Assembly (NCBI GenBank): GCA_905250115.1
Contig: CAJNOI010000045.1
Location: 124,001-188,000 of the forward strand
DNA length: 64,000 nt
Source: Adineta steineri
Taxonomy: Eukaryota; Rotifera; Eurotatoria; Adinetida; Adinetidae
Direction of reading: 5' to 3'
A program made the translations under genes and the position numbers. This document shows, one piece after another, positions 11,921 through 25,100 of this stretch (position 1 is the first letter of the stretch; every line of letters begins with the position of its first letter). The notes under the pieces were generated by a model. That model had not been told where the DNA came from. It saw nothing but the letters and a program-made list of their open reading frames with translations, and did not search any database.

Positions 11921-14900
11921 ATGCTTTCTCTACATTCGTGTAGTCTTCTACTCATTATTTTTCTTTGGTCAGCTGTTAATAGTCATTCATTATCACCATT
12001 CGATGTTCGTATAGATCATCATAAAGTTGATACTACTCATGATTTAATTATTAATACACCAAGACCACAATTTTCATGGAAGATTCCCAATTCGAACAAT
12101 ACTTCACATAGAAATATTGAACAAATTGCATATCAAATTCAACTTGAATCAACTAAATTATCACCAAATGATAAACAATTTCATTGGGATAGTAAACGAA
12201 TTGTATCATCACAATCAATTCATGTTCCATATACTAATCAACATGATCTTTTATCATCAACATATTATCAATTTCGTTTACGTATTTGGTTATCAACATC
12301 AGATGAAGCAAGTGAATGGACAAATTGGATTCAATTTCGTACATCAATGTTTAATATACATGATTATATAATAAATAATGATGATCTTCTATGGATTGGA
12401 TCAACAAAAATTAATATGAATGAATTTCGAAAAGAATTTCTTGTTCCAAATACTAGTCCTATTAAATCAGCTATTGTTTATATATCTGGTTTAGGATATT
12501 ATGAATTATATCTTAATGGTAATAAAGTAGATCCAAGTCGAAAATTAGATCCTGGATGGACAACTTATGAAAAACGTACTCTAATTGCTTCATTCGATGT
12601 AACAATGAATATTACGGTTAGATATATATTCTTTTTTATTCTTTGAATGATTATAAATCTGTTCATATATATATAGGCTGGTATGAATGCTGTAGGAGTT
12701 AAATTAGGTAGTGGTTGGTATAGTCAAGAGCAACAACATGGTGAAATAAGATATGGTAAAGAAATCTTTAAAAAAAATAGATGTTTTTTTTTCTTATCTG
12801 TAAATGATCTATGATAAACTTAGGTCCACCTCGTTTTATTTTTACTTTATTTGTCTCATTTGAAAATGGTGAAGAAATGCAAGTTTTCAGTGATCAATCA
12901 TGGATAGGTCGTGAAGGTTCAATTAAACATGATAGTGTTTATAATGGTGAAATATATGATAGTCGTGGTGATCGTCCTGATTGGGCTAAAGTTGGTTTTA
13001 ATGATTCGTTATCAGCTTGGACCATACCTGAATCATTAAAATCACCAATAAATGTTTCAAAGAATGGTATTATTGTTATTCAAGATATGCCTCCAATTCG
13101 TGCTGGTTCTGATGCATTACATTTTGAAGTATTAGTTGATAATTATCAACAAAGTTATTTAAATCATGATGATATAGGTGAAATTAAAGGTGCATCATTA
13201 ACTGATGGAGGTATACTTAAACCTATTGATATATGGAGATCAGATTCAGGTAAATATTTTATTGATTGAAAAACGACAATACTCTAATATGTATTACGTA
13301 TATAGGCGTTTTAACATTTGATCTCGGTCAAAATATGGCAGGTTGGTGTCGTTTAAAATTTCATGGTCCATCTGGTTTTGGTACTTATATTCGTCATGCT
13401 GAAGTTATAGCAGTACCAACTATTTCATATAAGTACGAAATAACTTTTTTTTAAAATATGTTATTATGACAATATATATTTCAGTCATGATACTCGTAAC
13501 ATTTATACAGAAAATCTTCGTGAAGCAACAGCATCTGATACATATATTCTTCGTGGTGATCTTCTGTTTGAAGTTTATGAACCAACGTATGATGGTTTTT
13601 TTGTATAATTTTTTTTGATTTTCTTTTTTTTGCTGTTTAGTTTTACTGTTCATGGTTTTCGTTATGGATCTATCTTTAATAGTCCAAACGCACTGACTGT
13701 GCATGATATTGAATGTCCTGTAGTACATAGTGAAACAACATTAAAAGGACATTTTACAACAAGTAATCCTATTGTTAATCAAATTCAACATAATATTCAA
13801 TGGGGTCAATTAAGTAATATTATGTCTTTACCAACTGATTGGTATATAATTATTAGAAGAATAAATAATTTGTTTAATTATATTTAAATTTTATATTCTA
13901 GTCCACAAAGAAATGAGCGCAGGGGTTGGATGGGTGATGCTGCCTTAACAGTTGATGAAGCTTTATATAATTTTGATTTAATAAAATTTTATCAAAATTT
14001 TCTCAATTTAATTGTTGATGTTCAATTAGATGATGGTGAAATACCTGATTTTGTTCCTGGTCGTAATTATCCAGCTGATCCTAATTGGGGTACTGCACTC
14101 CCAACAATAACATGGCAACTTTATCGACACTATGGTGATATTCATATTCTTGAAGATTATTATGATAATGTTCGTAATTATGTTGAATATTATCGTGGTT
14201 CATATAATAAAACAGGTCTTATCAATTTTTTTTGTCGATATGGTGATTGGGTTCCACCTCCACCATATCCACAATCAAATGCACATTTAATATCATCATT
14301 TGCTTTTCTTCATGATGTTTATATTTTACTTAATATGTCTCAAGTACTTGAACGAAAGAATGATACTAATATGTATTCAATGTTATATCAACATCTTACT
14401 GAAGAATTTCATAGTGCATTTTTTAATAAAACATCAAATTTTTATGCAGATGGAATGCAAGCAGCACAAGCATTAGCTTTAGCATTACCTGGTGTTGTAC
14501 CAGCAAATGTACGTGGTGCAGTTGTTGATCATCTTGTTAATGATATTAGTCAAAAAGGAAATCATGTAACAACAGGTATTGTATCTACAGCTCAAATTTA
14601 TCCTGTTTTATCTGATAATGGACATCATGATTTGGCACTTGAAATGATATCTTCAACAACATATCCATCATTTGGTTATATGTTTACAAATCCTTATGAA
14701 AACGCAACTACTCTTTGGGAATTATGGGATTCAGCAGTTGATGGTCCTGGAATGAATTCACGTAATCATATTATGTTCGGTAGTGTTGGCGCTTGGTTTT
14801 ATTCACATTTAGCTGGTATTGATCTTTCATTATCAAATATAATTACTATTCGACCTCGAATGGCATCGGAAAATAAAAAACATCTTATGAAAAAATTAGA

Positions 14901-15207
14901 TTGTCAATTGAGTTCATTATATGGTCTTATACATATATCATATACTCGTGATGAACGTGATACAATTGATAATTCGATTTTACTTCGTGTTACTATACCA
15001 CCAAACACACAAGCTCATATTATGTTTGAACCATTATTTGCTGGTGGACAATGTGCATTATTGATCGAGGGCAATCAAGTACTTTGGTCATCGGATAGTT
15101 CTACTACAATTCATCGACAATTTAATGTTGAAAAAGATTCAATAACAGGTTTAATGACTGTTCATGTTGGTTCAGGTCAATATGAATTTCTAGCATTATG
15201 GAAATAA
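11921..15207 (+). CDS. Secreted GH78 alpha-L-rhamnosidase
   Basis: Glycoside hydrolase family 78 releases terminal alpha-L-rhamnose from plant or microbial glycans. Seven exons join in phase: 11921-12616, 12677-12755, 12824-13249, 13306-13432, 13485-13586, 13641-13841 and 13902-15207. The N terminus is a clear signal peptide (LLLIIFLWSAVNS). Next come the N-terminal beta domains (FDVRIDHH; TPRPQFSWKI; KEFLVPN), the FDLGQNMAGW segment and the (alpha/alpha)6 catalytic domain. The signature CPQRNERRGWMGDA is restored only when exons 6 and 7 are joined. The acidic pair is visible in DDGEIPD and in TTLWELWDS. A C-terminal beta domain follows. Length is about 970 residues, normal for the family. 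Animals generally lack GH78, so acquisition from bacteria or fungi followed by intron gain is likely (inference). Confidence 0.92.
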
Positions 15208-15805
15208 ATAAAATTTTTTTTCAACTGAACTAAATATTATAATGAGTCTTTTTTTTGTATACATGTGAATGATTTTCTATTAATTGATTTATGACAAATA
15301 AAAAGCTTAGACATTTTTTAGAAAAATAAATAGCAATAAACTTTACGCAAAACTTATTATTCCTTAAAATTAAATATGCAATCAGTTAGAATTCATTCTT
15401 CTAATTCTATCGAAATTGCTACACTATTGTATGGCATTATACATTCTTGAATCTCAAGCAACAACATAAAAAGAAAGATATTGATATTACAAGTAACTTT
15501 ATATCTGATTATCGTAGTTGGTCTAGATTTCAGACAAACTAGCAGGAAACTGATGATTATTCCTTGAAAATAATAGTAATGTTATTGTCCAAAATAAAAA
15601 GACAAAATATGTAGTCCTTCAAATTAAATTCAAACCACGCATACACCCTCAAGAAGTTTGAATATTATTCGTAAACAATGCTATAACAGCATTCATTCCC
15701 TGATTATATTTAGAAAATAAATTAAAATTAAAAAAAAACAGCGAGTGCATATTCTAGTCATTGATATCGTAGTTAGATTTCATCACATATTATTCATCTA
15801 TAACA
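15208..15805. other. Convergent spacer between rhamnosidase and ADP-ribosylglycohydrolase
   Basis: AT-rich spacer between two convergent genes, with AATAAA-like words just after the rhamnosidase stop. No further gene was seen. Confidence 0.5.
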
Positions 15806-17494
15806 TCACAAACGAGTATCCGAAGATGAATTGTTTTGAAACCAGTTATCTCCTTCATAAACAATCCATTCACTTAAACATGTAATAAATTCTTTAGCAT
15901 AGACTTGATCAACCCATTTCTTAGGTAATTTGTCGTAACCATAGTAAGCGCCAGCTAGTTGACCATAAATAGCTGCTGTTGTATCAGTATCATCACCCAG
16001 ATTAACTGCAGCTAAAGCACCTGTTTCGAATTTGCCCTCATCAATGGAAAAAGCCCATAAAGCAGCTTCAAGACTATCAACAACAAAACCTTTTCCTCGA
16101 ATTCCATCTACATAACCTTTCTTCTTATTATGGTAGGACCCTTCAGCAATTTTCTTAATATCTTCGTGAAGTGGCTCACTACCAAACCATGATATATGCT
16201 TTTGGTAAAAATGCTTATCTAATAACGCCGTTTTTGGTTCACCAAGAAGAGCAGCTACGATAAGTGATCCATAAAAACGACATGCATCATAAACTCTTTT
16301 ATCTCCATGAGTTATTTTACCACTAATACCTGAGTATTCGACGGCTTTAGCTGGATCTTTATGAAAAAAGAGTGGTACAGGTGTAAGACGCATAAGACCT
16401 CCATTACCAGCAGCTCCAGGATCACTACAATATACATTAAACTGACTTAAGATACTTTGATCATCAAGAAAATCCATGTCTCGATAAGGAATGTTATGTT
16501 TCATGCTAAATTTTTTTTGACGTTCTTCAAATTCAAGTACTGATTGCCTCGTTGCAGCACCAATGTCAAAACATTCACCCGTAGATGACATATAACCATG
16601 TCTATACCACCATTTATAACGAACTAATTGATCATATGCTTGAAAATCACGGCAAACAACTAGTGAAGTTGCCAAACACAGAGCCATCGAAGTGTCATCG
16701 GTGAACTAGATCATAAATAATAAAGAATTATTAAATGTGACTGCTCTCTGAATGATAGTAGTTTCTAAATTTCATTCTTTATTTTTTATTTTTCTCGATA
16801 AATCTCGTTATAATCTACTCAAAAGTAATATTTACGGTAGTAGAATATTGGAGAGTAAAAATTGATTTTTCAGTTATTTATAGACGTTTTAAAATCGTTG
16901 AAAGTTGTAAATATTTGTATATAAAATATGCTTAATTAAATTTTCATAAATACCTGTCCTTTAACGAGACCCCATGTCCCACCTTCTTGTAGATCACTAA
17001 CAGGATGTTCACATAGATATTGATACGGACGGAATTCTACATGAGCGCCAAGAGCATCACCCAAGGCTAATCCTATTAGAGACCCTAGAATACGATTTAA
17101 GTCAGTTTTATTAACAGCATTTGGTGGCTTTAACATCATAGATTTTATTTCATTAGGCTTCATAATTCTTGTACAATCTTTGTCATGATATTGAATATCA
17201 AACCAAGGTTTATCTAAATACATATTATATAATTAATAAGAGAAGTCTTTTTATAAAATATTCTTGTAAAAATAAATTTTTCAAATAAACCTAATGTTGT
17301 ATAATATCTTAGAATAAATTAATACTATTCGTAACTAACCTGTATTTGAATGACGAGAAGGAATTGGTGGTTTTAACTTTATTTCATTCTTTGTAGTATT
17401 AGCTATAATAGGGTTAGACTTGGAACTTACTAAATATTTCAAGAAGTTAAATAAATAAAATATCAAAGAAATTCTTACTGCATACTCCTCCCAT
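15806..17494 (-). CDS. ADP-ribosylglycohydrolase (DraG/ARH family)
   Basis: Hydrolyses ADP-ribose from modified proteins or related conjugates using a dimetal centre. Exons on the minus strand are 17494-17479, 17429-17340, 17213-16954 and 16705-15806. The two large exons carry the family signatures: LIGLALGDALGAHVEF, then FTDDTSMAL (metal site), GECFDIG, GNGGLMRLTPVP, and the second metal site LGDDTDTTAAIYGQLAGAYYG. The two small 5' exons give MGGVC followed by a Lys/Pro-rich segment. A start at the ATG of 17223 would skip them, and the choice between the two is not settled. The GECFDIG / GNGGLMR style resembles bacterial, fungal and protist members more than vertebrate ARH1 or ARH3 (inference). 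It is convergent with the GH78 gene, making two neighbouring transfer candidates. Confidence 0.9.
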
Positions 17495-17924
17495 ATTATT
17501 GTTTTATATTTCAAAGTTTTCAATTCTAATACTAGAAAATAATTAAAATTACGTTGTATAAATAACAAATTGTCTTTGCGTTCTTTCTTCTAAGAATAAA
17601 AGAATTGTCGTATTAAATTTCTTTTCTGACACATGCTATTTATGATGAAGAAAAATGTTTGCTTTTACACTAGGCAACCAAAAATCTTAGTCATAAGAAC
17701 AAAACAATAAAAAAACACAATGTCATTGTTAAGAAGCAAAACAAAATCGACAAATTCCTGGAAAAATGAAACAGGCTCGTAATAAGAAAAAACAAGATTT
17801 GTTCCATATTTCAGTCGATACAATTATATTCACTGGGTAAAAAGTTGCAGATATCACTAACTGAATGTATATTTATGAATTTATTTTATATAAGCGATGT
17901 AAGCAGTAGATGAGTTTGAATAAA

Positions 17925-17990
17925 CTTGAGAGTATGAGTGTGGGTTAGGAACAGATAGATATAGTCACACATACATCCCCACTCACCCTT
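17925..17990. repeat. Short GT-rich/AC-rich inverted module
   Basis: The left side begins CTTGAG and continues GTATGAGTGTGGG. The right side is AC-rich, with CACACATAC and CACTCACCC. The two sides are imperfect reverse complements about 20 bp apart. It belongs to a dispersed set in this window. Confidence 0.5.
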
Positions 17991-18220
17991 CGCTTCTTTT
18001 TGTAGAAATCTTTATTTTTTGCCAACAGAATTTTTATTATGCGTTCATACATAAACTATGGATTGTTTTTTTACATCTCATATAATCATCTTACTGCGGA
18101 CATGCGGGTATGAGTACGTATGGAGGATAAGGATAAGGATGAGGATATAGATGAAATAAAAGATTTGGCAGCCAAATGTCGAAAATAAAATATCGACAAC
18201 AAAACGTCGACCAAACAAAT

Positions 18221-18357
18221 CTTGAGGGTGGGTATGGGTGTGAGTATCCCTCTGTTTTATATCTACATCCATCCTACACCCACACCCTGATGTCGACGTT
18301 TGACTACTTTCCCAAATAAAATACCTTCACTCACTCATCCAAACCGACACCCTCAAG
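18221..18357. repeat. GT-rich/AC-rich element with perfect 10-bp inverted termini
   Basis: The element starts CTTGAGGGTG and ends CACCCTCAAG, an exact inverted repeat 137 bp apart. It contains GGTATGGGTGTGAG on the left, and CCTACACCCACACCC and CACTCACTCATCC on the right. The words are close to the bdelloid telomere unit TGTGGG, but not a regular array. Relatives occur near 17.9, 42.5, 43.1, 45.6, 49.3, 51.7, 52.7 and 56.7 kb. Confidence 0.65.
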
Positions 18358-18760
18358 TTTGACAGAATCTATTCTGTAATAGATGACTATGAAAATCGTT
18401 CACATTATTTGTGAATATTTCAGTCCTAGATCTCATCTTCTTCACAGAATTTTTCAGTAATATCGTTAAATTGATTATCTACATATCGTTTTATACACAA
18501 AATACTTTTTCTAGAAAATTTCTTGTACAATGAAGATAATCTCGATGAAATTAAACAACTATGAAATAGCGACATCTGTATATGACATAAATTGCATCAT
18601 AGATGATTGAGGCCTTGGATTTTCTTCTAAATAAATGGACTCATTTGACAAGTAATATTATTGTTCAAAAGAAGAAAAATATAATTTAGAATTCTTTTAT
18701 AATTTAATCGATAATTATAATTTTTATTGAACATCTTATAAAAATCTAAAATTAATTACA

Positions 18761-19496
18761 ATGAGTGAAGATAATTTTATATCAAATAGTTTAAGTGATC
18801 GAATTGATCCAAAACGTGTTCGATACCCTCATTGTATTGTTTGGACACCAATTCCATTTCTTACATGGCTTTTTCCATTTATTGGTCACATGGGTATTGC
18901 ACGTACTGATGGTGTTATTAGAGATTTTGCAGGACCTTATTATGTATCAGTAAGTTAAAGAAAATTTTAACTTTTTATATTAATTTATAAAAAAAACAAT
19001 ATATTTAATGTAGGAAGATAATATGGGTTTTGGTCGACCAACACGATACTTACAACTTGATTTGAATCGTATTCCAACAACACCAAATTCTAATAATGTC
19101 CATGGTGTTTGGGATAAAGCTGTTGAACAAGCATCAGGGGAATATAAAAAACGAATGGTAAATTAAATAGAATTTCAATTGTATATTAAAATTATTTACT
19201 TTTTTTTATTTAGCATAATTTATGTTGTGATAATTGTCACTCACATGTAGCTATGGCATTGAATACAATGAACTATGATCGAAAACATTCGTATAATATG
19301 ATTAAACTTTGTTTTTGGATGTTTTTTCGAGGAAAATTTGTTAGGTAAATTATTTATCTGAATTTAGTCTATTTATTTATTTATTTTCTTTATTATTCAA
19401 TTTAGTTTCATTGGTTTTATTTTATCTTGGTTGCCATTTCTTATAATTCTGACTGTTTTCTTCGGTTTTACCTTTTTTTTTAAAGCTACAAAATAA
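18761..19496 (+). CDS. TMEM222: TMEM222 family membrane protein (DUF778)
   Basis: Conserved eukaryotic membrane protein related to plant RTE1; its biochemical role is poorly known. Four exons join in phase: 18761-18949, 19014-19157, 19214-19344 and 19406-19496. The protein contains [64 protein letters not shown] and the Cys/His-rich [16 protein letters not shown]. All of these are hallmarks of the family and in the usual order. A final hydrophobic hairpin ([19 protein letters not shown]) ends the protein at about 184 residues, a normal length. One hydrophobic stretch lies near residues 25-45 and another at the C terminus. Nothing looks broken. Confidence 0.94.
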
Positions 19497-22104
19497 TATT
19501 AGAACGAACAATCTTATTTATATATATATGTATTAACTGTTTTTGCATTTAATATTGATTAATTTTTTCGATTCGAGTTCTTTCAAATACATATTATACA
19601 CACGATGTAAATAGTGAAATTACCTTCCATAAAATAAATTCTTAAACTGAATTTTTTATGTGAATATTTACTTGCATGAAAATCTAAATATCTTTCAACC
19701 AATAGAATATTCTTCATTTATAAAAACAATACAATATTACAATGAATCGAATTTCATATCTGATATGAATGAAATTAATTTCAGTATCAAAGTTTACATA
19801 ATATTAAAAAATGTGAATCTAGATTGTGATATTGAGCTTTCCGTTTATAAACCCGAGAAGCACTTTACTTTTTTGATGAAATTATAATTTTTAGTTTTCT
19901 CTTAAAACTTTAGAAACAAATTACTATCATCCGAGAGAAGGGACCGAGAATCGTTACCAATACCTTCTTTCAAATAGAAAAGGTCATAGGACTTTAGCTA
20001 TCTTGGTTAAGAAGTTATAAACAGTTCGTATCGCAAGTTACGTTCATATTCTCTTAAAAGTTTCTTGTAATAAATACGGTTCTCGTAATAATAAAATTAT
20101 GTTTCCAGTTACAACTTTTACACATATGAATCAATCTGATTTACCATTTTCTATCTATATAGATTTCATTAATAATAGTAATAAATTCTATCTTATGAAA
20201 ATTTTCATAATTATACTCATTTGTAAAATTGTATTCTAACCTTCATCTAATGAATTATCGTAATAAAAAAATTTCGAAAAAAGCATTGATTAATAATCTA
20301 TGTAAATATCATGTATTCTTTTTATTGAAGGTAAAAGTGATTATGTTAACTTGCAAACCAAATGAATATATATATCCATCGTTTCTCTTCTTTTATTTCA
20401 GTTAAAATTCTATATGATTCGAAAAGAAAAGAAATTTTCTTGTCTATAGAAATGATGAATGGTGTATTTTCTTGCTTGTCTAATATCGTACAACATGTCA
20501 CATATATATGTTAGTTAAGAAAGAAAAGAAACTGGCAATCTACTAGTAAATATATAAGCATCTTCATTTTTGTTCATTTCTATTGGCAACGTGTCATTCT
20601 ATTCATCATTCGAACTAGTAAGTGTGAAAATAAACAAATCAACTTTTCATCTATTAATCCAATTTAGAAGGTCAAAAGGAAATCAATTTTGTTGTTTTAA
20701 CATCTATAGACAAAAGAGATACTAAGACAATAAAAAAGATCAAATTCTTATTAGAAGTAAAATAACTGTACTTTTCATAATTTAATTTGTTCAATGAACA
20801 TTTTATTAGATTTAGAGAAGAAATATACTCTTGAGAACGTTAATTTATTTTTTGTAAATTCAATAAAATAATATCCTGTCTTTTCATTAGACTTATAATC
20901 CATTTCTCTCTCTTCTTCTCCTTTTTTTTATTCTTATTTAACTAACGAACACGTGGGATAAATAAAACAATGAATCATAATCAAATAGCAAGACAACTTA
21001 TTTTTTCTCTCTCTCTCTCTTTATTTTTAATTAAATGTCTATATAAAATCTAAAATATTGTTTTTCCTTTTTTTTTTGAATTATCAATTGTATAATTTCG
21101 TGAGTGTTAAAGATTATCTTAATAACTGAATATGTCAATATAGCAAAATGACTTGTTATGTTGACTTGGTATTGTATAGAGAAGAGATATATATAGTCAT
21201 TGCTTGTGAAATGAGAGATCAACTGACTACACGTGCTTGGGAGAAGAAAAAAAGATAAAAGCTCTCTTATTTGTGCACACATAGACACATATATATATAC
21301 ACACACATACATTCATCGTCGATAGAAGATTAGACCAACACCATCACCAACACCGCATACCGACCGTTAAATAACGGCGGATGTGAGATGAAGATTTTTT
21401 CTTAATTTCTTATTGTAATTCGAAATTCGATTTTCAAAATTATATTATTATTCATTTGATTTATTAGTTTTTTTTCCAAGTAAGATATTTTTTAAATAAA
21501 TATGAAGATAGATAGATTAAATTAATGAAGAAGAAGAAAAAAAACCCCCATATTTTGATTTAAATTGATAAATGAGATGAGAAAGAAACAGGTGCTTATG
21601 GCATCGAACACACTTTCTCATATTAATTTGTTTTATGGATGAATCGATTGAAATATGATTTGTTTTATTTCACCGTCGATTTGTCTTGTGGATTTTTTTT
21701 TCTTCTTTGTCTTATCATCGAAATTGAAGATCGATTGAAACAAAAGAAAAATGAGAGAGAATTACTTTTTGGAATATTCGTCATTATTTTGTTTGCTCTA
21801 TGTCATCATATATATATGCGCGTTTGAAGTTAGTTTTATCGTTGTTGAGTACAAGAGAGATGCCTTATCTATATCTGTCGATGTCGGCATACGAAAAAAA
21901 AATATATATGTGAGAGAGAGAGAGGGAAAGAAAGAGAGAGAGACCACCTTTTCTTTTGTTTTACTACCTTTTCTCTCTGATTTATAATCCTTATATTGAG
22001 ACAGAATTGGAAAAAAAAGAGAGAAGAAAGGCAAGAGCAGATGGCTTTTATCCTTGTAAACTTTTAATATGATATGTGTTTCTAGTTTGCTGTTATTGTA
22101 ATCC
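19497..22104. other. Long intergenic or 5' untranslated region with microsatellites
   Basis: About 2.6 kb. It contains a CT run (about 21006-21024), a TA/CA patch (about 21286-21308) and GA-rich tracts (about 21908-21945). The last kilobase may hold the promoter and 5' UTR of the RNA-binding protein gene. A short frame at 19660 starts at GTG and looks random. No RNA gene was recognised. Confidence 0.5.
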
Positions 22105-25100
22105 ATGGATATTGAAACAAATAAAATTTTATCTACACATATTGATCAAGATTTATCGAAAGAAGATTCATTTATTGATTCAAATAATTCCAATGAAGAA
22201 TCATTTAATTCTCTTCCTCATCTTTCACCATCAAATATTATTGGAACACATCCCAATGAAATTATAACAAGTATTAATCCCGATAATGGTTATCCTGTAA
22301 GACAAGAAAATGGACAACGAAAAACTGGACCACCACCAAGTAAGTTATTTTTCAACAATTCATATATTATTTAACTATAACATAGACTATTTCACTTCAT
22401 TAACACTTTTTTTTTGTTTTATTTACATATCATTTATTTCATATCTATCAAACAATTGTTTAATCATTGATATCTAACGTTAGTGTGATATATTCTCAAT
22501 TGAATAGATAATTCCTATTGGTTATAATACATGAATGATTGATAATTATTAAAAATAGGATTTTTAGGACAATTATTTGTTTGTCTTTTTTTAGATTGGC
22601 CAACAACTTGTCATCCACCTGGTCGTGGTTGTGAAGTATTTATTGGTAAATTACCTCGTGATTGTTTTGAATCGGAATTATTTCCATTATTTGAACGTTG
22701 TGGACAAATCTATGAAATGCGTTTAATGATGGATTTTTCTGGTTTTAATCGTGGTTATGCATTTATAACATATACATGTCGTGATGATGCTAAACGTTCA
22801 GTAAAAGAATTAAATAATCATGAAATTCGTCCTAGTCGTTTGATTGGTGTTTGTCAATCTGTTGATAATTGTCGATTATTTGTTGGTGGAATTCCTAAAA
22901 CAAAAAAACGTGAAGAAATTCTTGATGAAATGTGTAAAGTAACTGAAGGTGTTGTTGATGTTATTGTTTATCCAAGTGCACATGATAAAACGAAAAATCG
23001 TGGTTTTGCTTTTGTTGAATATGAAAGTCATCGTTCAGCTGCAATGGCAAGAAGAAAATTATTACCAGGAAAAATTCAATTATGGGGACATCAAATTGCT
23101 GTTGATTGGGCTGAACCAGAAACCGAAGTTGATGAAGATGTTATGGCAACTGTAAATATATATCAAATATTTTATTTATTTATTTCTTTTATTTAAGGTT
23201 CGAGTACTTTATGTTCGAAATTTAATGATGAGTACAACTGAAGAACAAATAAGAGAAATATTTGAACGTTTTAAATTAAATTCAGTTGAACGTGTTAAAA
23301 AATTAAAAGATTATGCATTTGTTCATTTTAAAGAACGTGATGATGCTTTACATGCTATGAATCTTATGAATGGTATTTTTATTATTTTTATTTTCGTTTT
23401 TTTTATTCTTCTATTTCATTAGGTCGAGAAATTGATGGGTCACTTGTTGAAGTTACATTAGCAAAACCAGTTGATAAAAATCAATATTTTAGATTTACAC
23501 GTGGTGTTAGTCCATCAACTATTACTGCTAATTTACCAGTAAATTTTCTTCTAAAATTTTATTTTATTTTTTTTACAAATTTATTTTAGTTTGGTTTACA
23601 AACTGGTACTCTTGGTCCAACAGGAACATTCGATTTAACACAACATTTAACAGCTATTCCATATTTAACTATTCCAACAGCATCATTACCTACAAATCAA
23701 ACACAAGTAAATAATGGAACAACAGTTCTTTCAAATGGTGTTAATGCTCTTCAACAAAAGTAAGTTTATTTATTCATTATAAAAAATTATCCTTCATTCA
23801 GTTGAATTTCGATTATTTCTCCCAAAGTTAGCAATAGTATGACTTGTTTTTCTTTATTTAATAAAAGCCTATTATTATTTGATTTATGATTATTATTGTT
23901 TGGGGAATAAAACAAAATATATAAATGTTGAACGACAGTATCCAAAAAAATATAAAACTTTATTCTATTAAATTGACTATATATACATATATTGATGTTT
24001 ATCAACAAGAGAAAAGTAATAAAATAAATTTGGTTAGTCTATAGATAAAATTTGTATTATTATTAGAAAAGGTAAATATGTTCACTTCACCTTTTCTAGT
24101 TGGTAAATATGATTGAAAATAGAAAAGAAATCATAATTTCAATGTTTCATTTAATATCAATATTAGTATAATGATGAACATCAGTATGTGTAGTTCGATA
24201 CACTTACTTATAGTTTAGAAATGAAGAAATGTACATCCTTAATTTAAGTGTAGCAACCATAACTGAAGTATATATTTCGAATACTACTGTCAAGACTGTA
24301 AAATTTGTTTGATACGCTCAACGATGTATTTTTAATCGAAGTTATTTCTATTGATCGAAATCATTTTTTTTTCTAATAGAAATATTCGTCGATGTATAAA
24401 TGCAACTGGTCGTTTATCTACAAGTGATAATACAAGTCCTCCATCGATAAATCGTTCAACACCTCTAACACCAACTGGTATTCTTTCTTCTTCATCACGT
24501 CCAAATCATCCATCTCCATCTATTGTTCATCATCGTGGTGCCTATTATACAATTCTTCGACCCACAGCACGTCGAACAGACGTATGTTATATTTTCATTT
24601 CTAATATATCTATAAAGAAAAAAAAAATTTTTGCATGTATTATTTTTTTTTGTGTGATTTAATGCTCCGCATGGCTCAGTTGATATTTTGTTTTTTGTTG
24701 TAATTTTCATCATAGGAGAAATGTCTCGAAGATCTTTACAAAGAGACTTATGATGCTTTGTACGGCTCTGCTGCTAGTATTGCCACTCCACCGATAATGA
24801 TGATCGAATCCAATCAGCCTAAGTTTATTTTACCAGAACAACAAACTTTGCAGCAGCAGCCGACTCAGCCCGAAGAGGTAATTTTCTCCAGGGCTTTTGT
24901 TCTTTGTTTTATTTTGTCGCAAAATTCTTTTTTTATCTAACAAAAAAAACGAAAAAAAACTTATTTTCAGCGTTCTACAGCTGCGTGAGGAGAGTAAGAA
25001 AATAAAAAAAAACAAACAAACAAGATTTTCTTTAAATTTGATTTTCCTGAGAAATATTTTTTTTCTCTTTAAAAGCTTCTTCTATAATAATGCTAGATTA

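Larger units (their letters stand above)
17495..18760. other. Intergenic region with GT-rich/AC-rich inverted modules
   Basis: About 1.3 kb before TMEM222. Apart from the two GT/AC modules listed separately, and words such as TGTCGA/TCGACA around 18177-18215, nothing gene-like was seen. Confidence 0.5.

Noticed and set aside
19660-19887. 75-residue frame downstream of TMEM222
   Set aside because: It starts at GTG, has no recognisable motif or splice partner, and looks like chance in AT-rich DNA.
21001-22010. Small frames around CT/GA microsatellites
   Set aside because: Composition-driven frames with runs of single residue types and no conserved pattern.
24661-24720. GGCTCAGTTG word resembling a tRNA A box
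   Set aside because: No B box or cloverleaf follows, and it lies inside an intron of the RNA-binding protein gene.
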